A stretch of 64,000 nucleotides of DNA from Vallitalea guaymasensis (GTDB lineage: Bacteria > Bacillota > Clostridia > Lachnospirales > Vallitaleaceae), in the NCBI RefSeq assembly GCF_018141425.1, contig NZ_CP058561.1:2790001-2854000 (forward strand), in the 5' to 3' direction. Below the pieces are notes generated by a model. That model worked only from the letters and a program-made list of their open reading frames with translations. It did no database searches and was not told the origin of the DNA. Positions 34,077-43,695 of this stretch are shown in pieces. A program made the translations under genes and the position numbers. The first letter of the stretch is position 1. Every line of letters begins with the position of its first letter.

Positions 34077-34898
34077 TTAATTGAATTGTTTATAATTACC
34101 TAGAATCTTGAAATGATGACAATCCTTGGACATCTTCTCAAGAGCTTTTCTAATGATGTCATTATTGATATTACCTTCAAAATCAATATAGAAATTATAC
34201 TCCCAAGGAGTATTTCCCCTAGGTCTGGACTCTATTTTTAACATATTGATATTGTTTTCTGCAAAATGCTTTAGAACGTGATACAAAGCTCCCGCTTTAT
34301 GTTCTGTAGATAATACTACACTGATTTTATTACAATCTTCATTAACCATTAATTTCTTTCCTAATATTATGAAACGTGTAGTATTGGTATTATTAGAATT
34401 TATATTTGATGCTAATATGTCTAGATTGTACAGTTGAGCTGCTTTTTTACTGCCTATTGCTGCTATTTTTTTATTTCCCTGCTTCATAATGTATTCAGCG
34501 CTTTTGGCTGTATTATAATAGGGTACAAGCTTCCATTTATAATTATTCAAGTAATTCTTGCTTTGCTCAAATGCTTGGGGGTGAGAATATACTTCCTCTA
34601 TATCTTCCATCTTACAGCCTTTTATTCCCATAAGATTATGGTTGACTTTAACATGGGTTTCTCCAACGATATGACATTCATACTTATTAATTAAATCATA
34701 AACATCGGAAATAGCTCCTGTAGAAGAATTTTCAATAGGAAGTACACCATATTCTATTGTTCCAGATTCTAATGAGGTACATATATCTTCAAAATTCTTA
34801 ACTGCTATTGTATGAACTTCTTCTCCAAAATAATTATATAATGCTTCTTCCCCAAAAGCGCCTTTAACACCTTGAAATCCTACTCGTAATAATGACAT
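34077..34898 (-). CDS. pheA: Prephenate dehydratase
   Basis: 273 residues: catalytic domain from RVGFQGVKGAFGEEALYNYF through the TTRFIILG motif (about residues 163-170), then an ACT regulatory domain with GALYHVLKHFAENNINMLKI and the ESRP phenylalanine-binding motif. It converts prephenate to phenylpyruvate and is normally feedback-inhibited by Phe. No fused chorismate mutase, as usual in Firmicutes. It pairs functionally with the DAHP synthase at 46469. Confidence 0.93.
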   Translation of the reverse strand: MSLLRVGFQGVKGAFGEEALYNYFGEEVHTIAVKNFEDICTSLESGTIEYGVLPIENSSTGAISDVYDLINKYECHIVGETHVKVNHNLMGIKGCKMEDIEEVYSHPQAFEQSKNYLNNYKWKLVPYYNTAKSAEYIMKQGNKKIAAIGSKKAAQLYNLDILASNINSNNTNTTRFIILGKKLMVNEDCNKISVVLSTEHKAGALYHVLKHFAENNINMLKIESRPRGNTPWEYNFYIDFEGNINNDIIRKALEKMSKDCHHFKILGNYKQFN

Positions 34899-35154
34899 GA
34901 AATCACTCCATTCAGGTATATTTATAATTGAATTTTAGTCTTAACTAAATTAATATTAATTTTATAAAGGGTATTAACTAATAAATATACAGAAACATTA
35001 GTATAAAGTCAAATGTTTATATATTTAGTTTTAATTAATATAATATGTATTATTAGTACAATATACTCTAATAAATCATTAAAATAGTCTTTGTTGAAAA
35101 ATGTAATAGAATATTTTATAATTATAGTGATTGAAAATTTATAATATGGTGATT

Positions 35155-36954
35155 ATGATGCTAAGACGAATGTATACAACAATTAGCCAAAGTATAAGAA
35201 ATATGAAGATATTCTATAAATTAATGTGGTATATCATTTTTATTGGTATGATACCGATTATTACATTCAGCATATCATCATATAAAAATACTCATAACCA
35301 AGTAGAGCATCAATTATTTCAGAGTAGTGAACAATTATTTAATAAATACATAGATGGTATTCAATTCAAATTGAACGTATATGAAAATCTGACTTGGGGA
35401 ATTATTGTCAATGATTCAGTTCAAAAAATTCTATCAGAAGCAGATAGATGGCAGCAAAAAGATGTAAATAAAGTACACGAAAAGATATCCAAGAATATAG
35501 ATATAATGTATAAAAGCAAGAGGGTCAATGGTATTTATAATATAATGCTGTATTCTCTTGATCCTAATTTTCCTAGAGATGGTCATAGTGTCTCTAACAT
35601 AAGTATGATATCTGAAGAGCCCTGGGGAAATAAAATGAATGTTGACAGTAAGGAAATGACCACTTTTTTCTATGAGGTGCCAACGTTAGATGATAACATA
35701 GTTTCAATCGTAAGACCTATCATCGATATTGCCAGTGAAAAATGGAATATCATAGGTTTGTTGAAAATAGATATATTGGATAGGGAATTGTTTGGGCTTA
35801 ATAAGAAGACTGACAATGATTATAAAAACAGTTTGTATATAATAGATGATGAAAATAAATTAGTCTATTACGAAGGGGATTTACAATACAAAGAAGATGG
35901 ATTGAAGACAATCAATTCATTACATACAGAAAACAATACATTGACTTATAGACAAGTGCTTCAAAACAAAGATGTAGTTTTCTATAAAAAGGTAAATCGG
36001 TATAATTGGAGAGTTTTCTTTGTAACCCATTATTCCTCCATTTATGAAGTGATAGAAAATGAAACCAAGAGTATAGTCATATATGGTATCATCGTAACCT
36101 TTTTAGTCATTTTGATAACAATATTATTTTCTAAGAAATTTTCAAGCAGAATACAGGTTTTATACAAAAAGATGTTAAAGGTTCAAAAAGGAGACCTTGA
36201 AATAACTGAAAATGTTATTGGTGAAGATGAAATAGGAGAACTAGATAATTATTTTAATGGTTCAATAGAAAAAATAAAATCACTCATAAGAGAAAATTAT
36301 ATAGAAAAAATAGAAAAAAGGGAAGCTGAACTGGTTGCACTACAATTTCAGATTAATCCACATTTTCTATACAATACATTGGAATCCATCAATTATATTG
36401 CTGAAATTTATGACTGTAATGAAATATCTATAATGAGTCAAAAGTTGGGAGAGATGTTCAGATACAGTCTCAATAAGGATTCAGAAGAATTTGTTATGTT
36501 TTATCAAGAAGAAAATCATATTAGGAATTATATTGATATCCAGAATATCAGATTTGATGATAAATATAGTATTATAACTAATGTAAGTGAGGAAATCAAG
36601 AAATATAAGATACTAAAGTTCATTTTACAGCCTATAGTTGAGAATGCTATAAAATATGGTTTTAGAAATAGGGAAAAAGGTACAATTAAAATAGAAGCTG
36701 AAGTGGTTAAAAAATACCTGATGATGACTGTTACCGATGATGGTATTGGAATTAGTGAAGAGATGTTATCGGAGATAAATGAATTCATTAATGATATGTC
36801 ATTCAATCTAGACCAAACTCGAGGAAAGAGCATAGGCTTAAGGAATGTGAACTTGCGAATTAAAATGACTTGTGGAGATGAATATGGAATAGAAATAAAG
36901 AGTGTTATAGGTAAAGGAACTAAGGTTATTTACAAATTGCCGATTTATTTATGA
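35155..36954 (+). CDS. YesM-type sensor histidine kinase
   Basis: About 599 residues. Transmembrane helix 1 near residue 20-40 (LMWYIIFIGMIPIITFSI), an extracellular sensor of ~250 residues, helix 2 (SIVIYGIIVTFLVILITILF), HAMP, His-kinase domain with QFQINPHFLYNTLESINYIA (phospho-His), and HATPase (PIVENAIKYGF; DDGIGI). Start uncertain: ATG 35155 or 35158 has a GGTGA site, while TTG 35131 lacks one. Paired with the YesN regulator 13 bp downstream. Such pairs sense sugars and control adjacent glycan-use genes, here the GH85 locus. Confidence 0.88.
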   Translation: MMLRRMYTTISQSIRNMKIFYKLMWYIIFIGMIPIITFSISSYKNTHNQVEHQLFQSSEQLFNKYIDGIQFKLNVYENLTWGIIVNDSVQKILSEADRWQQKDVNKVHEKISKNIDIMYKSKRVNGIYNIMLYSLDPNFPRDGHSVSNISMISEEPWGNKMNVDSKEMTTFFYEVPTLDDNIVSIVRPIIDIASEKWNIIGLLKIDILDRELFGLNKKTDNDYKNSLYIIDDENKLVYYEGDLQYKEDGLKTINSLHTENNTLTYRQVLQNKDVVFYKKVNRYNWRVFFVTHYSSIYEVIENETKSIVIYGIIVTFLVILITILFSKKFSSRIQVLYKKMLKVQKGDLEITENVIGEDEIGELDNYFNGSIEKIKSLIRENYIEKIEKREAELVALQFQINPHFLYNTLESINYIAEIYDCNEISIMSQKLGEMFRYSLNKDSEEFVMFYQEENHIRNYIDIQNIRFDDKYSIITNVSEEIKKYKILKFILQPIVENAIKYGFRNREKGTIKIEAEVVKKYLMMTVTDDGIGISEEMLSEINEFINDMSFNLDQTRGKSIGLRNVNLRIKMTCGDEYGIEIKSVIGKGTKVIYKLPIYL

Positions 36955-36967
36955 TGGGGGGCATGAT

Positions 36968-38557
36968 ATGTATACTTTATTAGTTGTAGAAGATGAAAAA
37001 TGGATTCGTAAAGGTCTTGTACATAAACTTAAAAAAGTTGATTTGCCGTTTGGAGAGATTCATGATGCTAGAAATGGTATTGAAGCCATAGAAATAATAA
37101 AAGACAATGATATTGATATAATCATTACTGACATCTGTATGCCAGATATGGATGGTATAGAATTGATAAAGAAGGTAAAAGAATTCAATAAACACATAGA
37201 GTTCATTATTATCAGTGGTTATTCAGAGTTTCGATATGCTGAAGCGGCTATCAATATGGGTGTGAAGAGTTATCTTTTGAAACCTACTACAGATGAAGAT
37301 CTAATGTCAGCTCTTGATAAAGTGATTTCTCGTATAGAAGAAAAAAGACAATACAATAACTTATCAAAAGAAAATATTAATATAAAGATACGTAATGAGA
37401 AATTGACCTATGAAAATGAACTGAACTATTTATTAAAATCAAAAAAGCATGACAGTAAATTCTTACAAGATAATTATCCTATTATGTATAATAGTAACCA
37501 ATATCAATTGATTATACTGAATATCAACTATGATGTAAAAGGTGAATGCAAAAATAATTACTATGACATTGAAGACGTGAAGACTAAGATATTTGATTAT
37601 CTGGTTACTAATATTCATTTAGACAATTATTATGCATTCAATAACATGGATATACTGAATCAAATATTGATTCTGATATGGGGAGATGCAGAAAAGTTAA
37701 AATTGACTGGTGACAGTATAAGTAAAAAATTATTCTATGATTGTTTATCTGGAGAGCAGATTTCCAAGACCATAGGTATCAGTACTATACTTACCCTTAT
37801 TGATAATGAACTTTATAAATCAGCCAAGAAAGCTCTTGATTTAAGACTTATCTATGGTCTTAATAAAATCTATACTGGAGAGCATATTGACTTATCAAAT
37901 GAATTCTTGTTCCCTAAAAATGAATTGAAGCTACTAAAGAAAAATATTGAAAGAGGATATATCAAGAATGTTGAAGTACTGCTACAAGAAATATTTTCAA
38001 AAGATAGATTCAGAGAATCTAATGCTGGGAACTTGTACTTCTTATATTCAGAGGTAGTAAATACTATATATGAGACATTATATTCTACAAGTGTAGATAT
38101 ACAGAAGGTTACTCAATACGATTTATCACAATATGATATTATGAACTATGCCAATAGACTAGAAGATATTTCAATATATCTATATAGACTCATTGAGAAT
38201 AGACTGATAATAAATAAAAAGACACCTATAAATTGTCGGGAACTGGTTGATGAAATTACAAAATACATTGACATGCATTATGAAGAAAAGATCAACGTAA
38301 AAAGTCTAGCGGCTAGATATGGAATCAACCCTAATTATTTTTCTACTATATTCAAGGAGCAATTAGGAGTAACATGTACTAAATACATTACAATGAAGAG
38401 GCTGGAGTATGCGTGCAGAATGCTTAGAGAGACAAATATCAATGTTGAAGAAATAGCCGAGAGTGTAGGTTATAGCGATCTTCAATACTTTTATAGAGTG
38501 TTCAAAAAAGAATTTAATTATACTCCTATGGAGTATAGGAATGGGGCTGTCTCGTAA
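36968..38557 (+). CDS. YesN-type response regulator, AraC output
   Basis: 529 residues. The receiver domain has acidic pocket VVEDE, phospho-Asp in DIIITDICMPDMDG and Lys in YLLKPT. A long middle region follows, then a C-terminal AraC HTH pair (NVKSLAARYGINPNYFSTIF and NVEEIAESVGYSDLQYFYRV). With the YesM kinase it probably activates the GH85 and ABC-transporter genes that follow. The stop codon lies inside a terminator. Confidence 0.9.
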   Translation: MYTLLVVEDEKWIRKGLVHKLKKVDLPFGEIHDARNGIEAIEIIKDNDIDIIITDICMPDMDGIELIKKVKEFNKHIEFIIISGYSEFRYAEAAINMGVKSYLLKPTTDEDLMSALDKVISRIEEKRQYNNLSKENINIKIRNEKLTYENELNYLLKSKKHDSKFLQDNYPIMYNSNQYQLIILNINYDVKGECKNNYYDIEDVKTKIFDYLVTNIHLDNYYAFNNMDILNQILILIWGDAEKLKLTGDSISKKLFYDCLSGEQISKTIGISTILTLIDNELYKSAKKALDLRLIYGLNKIYTGEHIDLSNEFLFPKNELKLLKKNIERGYIKNVEVLLQEIFSKDRFRESNAGNLYFLYSEVVNTIYETLYSTSVDIQKVTQYDLSQYDIMNYANRLEDISIYLYRLIENRLIINKKTPINCRELVDEITKYIDMHYEEKINVKSLAARYGINPNYFSTIFKEQLGVTCTKYITMKRLEYACRMLRETNINVEEIAESVGYSDLQYFYRVFKKEFNYTPMEYRNGAVS

Positions 38558-38587
38558 TATTTTACGTTACGAGAACAGCCATTTTAT
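38545..38587 (+). terminator. Terminator overlapping the yesN-type stop codon
   Basis: GGCTGT-CTCGTAA and TTACGAG-A-ACAGCC form a 13-bp stem, then ATTTTAT. The TAA stop is part of the stem. Confidence 0.75.
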
Positions 38588-38696
38588 ATTTCTTAGAGAT
38601 TTGTCCAATGGTATCCTAAGAAAAATCCATTAGATTATTAGTCTTTTACTTATATAATCTATATATGTTGAATGAATAATGAAGGAGGATATGGTG

Positions 38697-41660
38697 ATGA
38701 AGAAATTAAAAGTATTTCTAGTTCTAGCTTTTTTTGCGACATTCTGTATGGTGACACAAAACGCCAATGCACAGCAGCCTTATGCATCATATTGGTATCC
38801 AAATGAATTACTGGAGTGGACACCAGAGACAGATGAGGATTCAGCGTTTAATAGAGGAGTAATTCCTTTGGAAAACCGGTTTACTGGAGATGGGGTTAAT
38901 AGTAATGCAATGGCAGAGCCAAAGATTCAGATATTGGCTACTATGAATCCAAGTACAAGTGATAATCCATCCCAAGGGTCAGATGTATTTGATAGGTATA
39001 CATTCAACTATTGGCAGTATGTGGACTCATTAGTCATGTGGGGTGGTTCAGCTTCTGAAGGTATAATCGTTACTCCTAGTGCAGACGTAATAGATGCAGC
39101 TCATAAAAATGGAGTTAAAGTTTTAGGTTGTGTCAATTTCCAGCCTGATTATTATGGTGGTCAATTACAATGGGTAAGAGAAATGATACAAGAAAATCCT
39201 GCAGGGGTATTCCCTGGTGCAGATAAGCTTATTGAGGTAGCACAGTACTATGGATTTGATGGATGGTTCATGCATGAAGAAACTCAAGGTGCTACTTCGG
39301 CAGATGCAAAACAGATGCAGGAGTTCATGAAATATTTCCAGGATAATAAGCCAGAAGGAATGGAGCTTCACTGGTATGATTCAATGAGCAAAAATGGAAA
39401 TATCCAATATGAAAATGCACTTACAAGCAATAATGAAATGTTTTTCCAAGACGGAAATCATGTAGTTACTAATGGATTTTTTACAAACTATTGGTGGAAT
39501 GATATGTCTTCATCACGTGATAAGGCTATCAGCCTAGGTAGAAGTCAGTATGATGTGTATGCAGGAGTTTATACTGAGGCTAATGGTTATAATGAACCAA
39601 GTGGTCAATTCTATGTTGAGTGGGATGGAGTTTTTCCAGAAGGTCAGGAAGCTAAGACTTCCATAGGAATCTATAGACCTGACTGGACATTCAGAAGTTC
39701 TTCAGATGGAGATGATTTCTATGCTAGGGCAAATCGTTTTTGGGTAGGAAAAAACAGGGATCCAAGAAATAATGACACATCAGATTATTGGAAAGGTATA
39801 GCTCATTACATAATAGCAAAATCACCAATTGACAGTCTTCCATTTACAACTAATTTTAATACTGGTAATGGACACATATATGCGGTAAATGGAGAAGTGA
39901 AGCGTAACAGAGATTGGAATAACAGAAGCTTGCAGGATGTTCTGCCTACATGGAGATGGATTGCAGATAGTACTGGTACTCCTTTATATCCAAGTATTGA
40001 CTGGACAACTGCATATTATGGTGGAAGTTCATTAAAAGTAAGTGGTGTGTTAAGTCATGATAATGCAACACATCTCAAGCTCTACAAAACTTATCTTCCA
40101 ATAGATTCTAACACTAACTTATACATAACTTATAAAACACCATTGAATGAATCACATATGCAGGTAGGTATTTCTTTTGAAGATAATAAGGATCAATTTA
40201 TTTATCTGGATGCAGGAGTATCTACACCAAATGAGTGGACAACAAAAACAATATCATTAAGTGGATTTGCCGGTAAAACAATAGAAAAGATATCATTAAA
40301 TTTTGATAGTGATACTACTATAGCAGACTACACAATGAATGTAGGGCAAATATCCATAAGAAATACAGATTCAAGCATACTTCAACCAGTTTCAGGGTTG
40401 ACAATTGTAAATAATGACATTAGAGAAGGTTTATATGCAGATGCAAGATTAAAATGGAACAAACTTGATGGGGATGTTGAAGTATATGAAGTTTATAGAG
40501 TGAAATCTGATAGTACAAAAGAATTTATTGGGGCTACACCTAATAATGCATATTATGTGTCAGAATTGCGACGTGATGGTTATGAAACTGAGACAACTCT
40601 AGAAGTAATAGCACTTGATAAGAATTATAATCATGGTCAAGTGGCTAATGTATCGTTTCAGTGGCCACCATATCCAACTCCAGTAGCAGATTTTACAGTA
40701 AGCAAGACGTTGATTAAGCCTAATGAAACAGTTACATTTCATAATAAATCTACAGAAGCTACCCAGTCAATTACCTGGAATTTTACAGGAGGTTCACCAA
40801 GTAGCAGCAGTGAAGAGAATCCACAGGTAACTTACATTACTGAAGGTATTTACAATGTAACTTTAACAGCAACTAATGAAATGGGAGAAGATGTTGAGAC
40901 TAAGGAAGAATTGATTGTAGTTTCTAATGACATAACAGTAAGTAATATAGCTGTTTCCAAAAACGCTACAGCAGATACCTTCGTTTCAGGAGAAGAACCA
41001 TCAGGAGCAGTTGATAATACAGTAAGTACTAAATGGTGTGCAACAGGATCAGAACCTCATTGGCTGGTAGTAGAGCTTGGTTCAGAATATGTTCTTAGCG
41101 AGTTTGTTGTCAAGCATGCTGAAGCAGGAGGAGAAGGCTCAGGCTACAATACAAGCGATTATAAAATACAAGTCAGCAACGATGGAACTAATTGGACAGA
41201 TGTAGTTGATATGAAGGGTAATACATCAGGAATCAGTAATCATGCTATAGCCCTTACATCTGCAAGTTATGTAAGATTATATATAACAGATGCAGGAGGA
41301 GATTCAGCTGCACGTATTTATGAGTTCCAAGTAATGGGATACAAAGACAGTGGCTCATCAACATTACCAGGAAGCTTTGACTTATTATCTCCAGCTAATG
41401 GTTCAAGCTGGATATCCCGCAACAATACTTATTTTGATTGGGGAGATTCAATGAATGCTTCCAGCTATCAGATTATTGTTGATGATAATAATGATTTTGT
41501 AAGCCCTGAGATAAATATATCAGATATTAATGAGAGTAATTATACATCTAATATAACACTAAACAGATTAACAACCTATTATTGGAAAGTTATTGGAACC
41601 AATAGTAACGGTTCTACTGAGTGTAACAGTGTATCATCTTTTAGAACTAGTTTCTTCTAA
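38697..41660 (+). CDS. Secreted GH85 endo-beta-N-acetylglucosaminidase
   Basis: Start ATG 38697, 9 bp from AAGGAGG. About 987 residues: signal peptide (cut after ANA), GH85 barrel to about 380 with the catalytic glutamate region YYGFDGWFMHEETQG and the family start 'PYASYWYPNELLEWTPE'. A galactose-binding-like domain follows at about 400-560, then an Ig-like region, a PKD domain (PVADFTVSKTLIKPNETVTF), an F5/8-type C (CBM32-like) domain (SNIAVSKNATADTFVSGEEP) and a last FN3-like domain (PGSFDLLSPANGSSW). It cuts between the core GlcNAc residues of N-glycans, releasing oligosaccharides for the transporter next door. Confidence 0.88.
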   Translation: MKKLKVFLVLAFFATFCMVTQNANAQQPYASYWYPNELLEWTPETDEDSAFNRGVIPLENRFTGDGVNSNAMAEPKIQILATMNPSTSDNPSQGSDVFDRYTFNYWQYVDSLVMWGGSASEGIIVTPSADVIDAAHKNGVKVLGCVNFQPDYYGGQLQWVREMIQENPAGVFPGADKLIEVAQYYGFDGWFMHEETQGATSADAKQMQEFMKYFQDNKPEGMELHWYDSMSKNGNIQYENALTSNNEMFFQDGNHVVTNGFFTNYWWNDMSSSRDKAISLGRSQYDVYAGVYTEANGYNEPSGQFYVEWDGVFPEGQEAKTSIGIYRPDWTFRSSSDGDDFYARANRFWVGKNRDPRNNDTSDYWKGIAHYIIAKSPIDSLPFTTNFNTGNGHIYAVNGEVKRNRDWNNRSLQDVLPTWRWIADSTGTPLYPSIDWTTAYYGGSSLKVSGVLSHDNATHLKLYKTYLPIDSNTNLYITYKTPLNESHMQVGISFEDNKDQFIYLDAGVSTPNEWTTKTISLSGFAGKTIEKISLNFDSDTTIADYTMNVGQISIRNTDSSILQPVSGLTIVNNDIREGLYADARLKWNKLDGDVEVYEVYRVKSDSTKEFIGATPNNAYYVSELRRDGYETETTLEVIALDKNYNHGQVANVSFQWPPYPTPVADFTVSKTLIKPNETVTFHNKSTEATQSITWNFTGGSPSSSSEENPQVTYITEGIYNVTLTATNEMGEDVETKEELIVVSNDITVSNIAVSKNATADTFVSGEEPSGAVDNTVSTKWCATGSEPHWLVVELGSEYVLSEFVVKHAEAGGEGSGYNTSDYKIQVSNDGTNWTDVVDMKGNTSGISNHAIALTSASYVRLYITDAGGDSAARIYEFQVMGYKDSGSSTLPGSFDLLSPANGSSWISRNNTYFDWGDSMNASSYQIIVDDNNDFVSPEINISDINESNYTSNITLNRLTTYYWKVIGTNSNGSTECNSVSSFRTSFF

Positions 41661-41678
41661 CAAACAATTAATCTATAA

Positions 41679-41715
41679 AAGAGGCTGGTTTATATTGATG
41701 ACAGCCTCTTTTATA
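41679..41715 (+). terminator. Terminator between GH85 and transporter genes
   Basis: AAAAGAGGCTG (41679-41689) and CAGCCTCTTTT (41704-41714). No clear promoter follows before 41745, so part of the transporter expression may come from readthrough. Confidence 0.75.
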
Positions 41716-41744
41716 CTTGAACCTGCAAATTTAGGGGGAAGATA

Positions 41745-42698
41745 ATGAAAACAATGACAGCAAAGGCACCAAAAAAAATAGTGAAAAGTAATAAAAGATC
41801 AGTATGGAAAAGAATATGTAAATACAAGATATTATACCTGTTTTTGTTACCTGCCATAGTATTCTACTTTGTTTTTGGTTACATACCAATGTATGGGGTA
41901 ACTTTAGCCTTCAAAGACTTCAGATTTGATACTGGGATTTTAATGAGTCCCTGGGTAGGATTAAAATACGTTAGAAAATTTTTTACTTATTTCCAATTCG
42001 AATTATTGATACGAAATTCATTTGTCATCAGTTTTTTGAAACTGCTATTAGGTTTTCCAGCACCGATCATATTAGCATTAATGCTTAATGAAGTTAGAAT
42101 CAATAAGTTTAAACGAGTAATCCAGACGGTAACATACTTACCATATTTTGTATCATGGGTAGTTGTTGCTACCATATTCAGCAAATTCTTATCTCCACAT
42201 CAAGGACTTTTCAATGATATAAGAATGGCTATGGGTAAAGAACCAATATTCTTTTTAGGGTTTGCAAAATGGTTCTATATTGTGATTATATCTTCTGATA
42301 TATGGAAGAATATAGGATTTAATTCAATTATATATCTGGCAGCTCTTAGCAGCATAGACCCTATGTTATATGAAGCTGCTGCTATAGATGGAGCCAGCAA
42401 ATGGAAACGGCTGATTCATATCACTTTACCGGGTATCATGCCTACAGTTGGGATATTGTTCATATTGAGCATGAGCGGTTTGTTAAAAGCAGGATACGAA
42501 CAGATTATTCTATTCCAGCAACCGCCTACAATCCCAGTATCCGAGGTTTTGGAAACATATTCAGTCAAGGTTGGTTTGCAGCAAGGTCAATATAGTTATG
42601 CTACTGTAGTCGGATTGTTTCAGTCTATTGTATCTCTCATATTGATTGTTGTGACTAATCGTATAGCAAAAAAAGTTTCCAATACATCTCTTTGGTAG
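41745..42698 (+). CDS. ABC permease, LplB type
   Basis: 317 residues, six hydrophobic helices, with the EAA loop YEAAAIDGASKWKRLIHITL at about 204-223, and LplB-like start 'LYLFLLPAIVFYFVFGYIPM'. One half of the importer pore for complex oligosaccharides. RBS AGGGGG. No ATPase gene is nearby, as usual for this family, which borrows an MsmX-type ATPase. Confidence 0.9.
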   Translation: MKTMTAKAPKKIVKSNKRSVWKRICKYKILYLFLLPAIVFYFVFGYIPMYGVTLAFKDFRFDTGILMSPWVGLKYVRKFFTYFQFELLIRNSFVISFLKLLLGFPAPIILALMLNEVRINKFKRVIQTVTYLPYFVSWVVVATIFSKFLSPHQGLFNDIRMAMGKEPIFFLGFAKWFYIVIISSDIWKNIGFNSIIYLAALSSIDPMLYEAAAIDGASKWKRLIHITLPGIMPTVGILFILSMSGLLKAGYEQIILFQQPPTIPVSEVLETYSVKVGLQQGQYSYATVVGLFQSIVSLILIVVTNRIAKKVSNTSLW

Positions 42699-42730
42699 GT
42701 TTCATATGACAATGATTGGAGTGATTTTAC

Positions 42731-43621
42731 ATGGTTGAGAAACAATCTACAGGAGGAAAAGTATTTAAGGTACTTAATTATACACTTCTTAGTGCATTAG
42801 GTTTTGTAACCTTCTACCCTTTTTTCTACATATTGATACTATCCTTAAACGATGGATATGATGCACTTAAGGGTGGATTATACTTCTGGCCTAGAGTTTT
42901 TACACTTGATAATTATATAAAAGCTTTTGAAGATCCATTAATACTTAATGCCTTCGGTGTTTCAATATTTCGTACTGTTGTTGGAACGTTTCTGTGCGTA
43001 TTCCTGACAGCCTTAGCAGGATATGCACTATCTAGAAAGGATCTGCCTGGAAAAGGGATTATAACATTCTTCTTTTTCTTTACAACAATATTTACTGGCG
43101 GATTAATACCATTTTTCATATTACTTAGAAGTCTTCGTTTGACAAGCAGCATATGGATTTACATATTACCGTACCTATACCAGTTTTTCAATATTATAAT
43201 TATGCGAACATATTTCCAGACCATACCAGAGGAATTAAGGGAATCTGCCACTATAGACGGATGTGGGGAATTGAAGATATTCCTGAAGATATATTTGCCC
43301 CTTTCTCTTCCTATGATTGCAACAATAACATTATTCTATGGAGTTGGACATTGGAATGATTGGTTTGTAGGTGCATTCTTTGTATCTGATAAAAAACTAA
43401 AACCAGCAGCTACAATATTACAGAAAATACTTAGTGAAACCAATTTTGAGCAAGCTACTGATACGAAGAACATGAATTATAATATTAGTCGTGCTAAGAC
43501 AACGCCAGAAGCCCTGAGAATGGCATTTCTAATGATAATCACTCTGCCAATAGTATGTGTTTATCCGTTTTTGCAAAAATATTTTGTCAAAGGTATTATG
43601 ATAGGTTCAATAAAAGGGTAA
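42731..43621 (+). CDS. ABC permease, YtcP type
   Basis: 296 residues. Start 'LLSALGFVTFYPFFYILILS', EAA loop 'RESATIDGCGELKIFLKIYL'. Second membrane partner to the permease 32 bp upstream. Confidence 0.9.
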   Translation: MVEKQSTGGKVFKVLNYTLLSALGFVTFYPFFYILILSLNDGYDALKGGLYFWPRVFTLDNYIKAFEDPLILNAFGVSIFRTVVGTFLCVFLTALAGYALSRKDLPGKGIITFFFFFTTIFTGGLIPFFILLRSLRLTSSIWIYILPYLYQFFNIIIMRTYFQTIPEELRESATIDGCGELKIFLKIYLPLSLPMIATITLFYGVGHWNDWFVGAFFVSDKKLKPAATILQKILSETNFEQATDTKNMNYNISRAKTTPEALRMAFLMIITLPIVCVYPFLQKYFVKGIMIGSIKG

Positions 43622-43695
43622 TTAAGTATTTATCCATTGCATTTTATTTTGTAATGGTTAGATAGATATATAAAATAATTTAGGGAGGTTTTCAC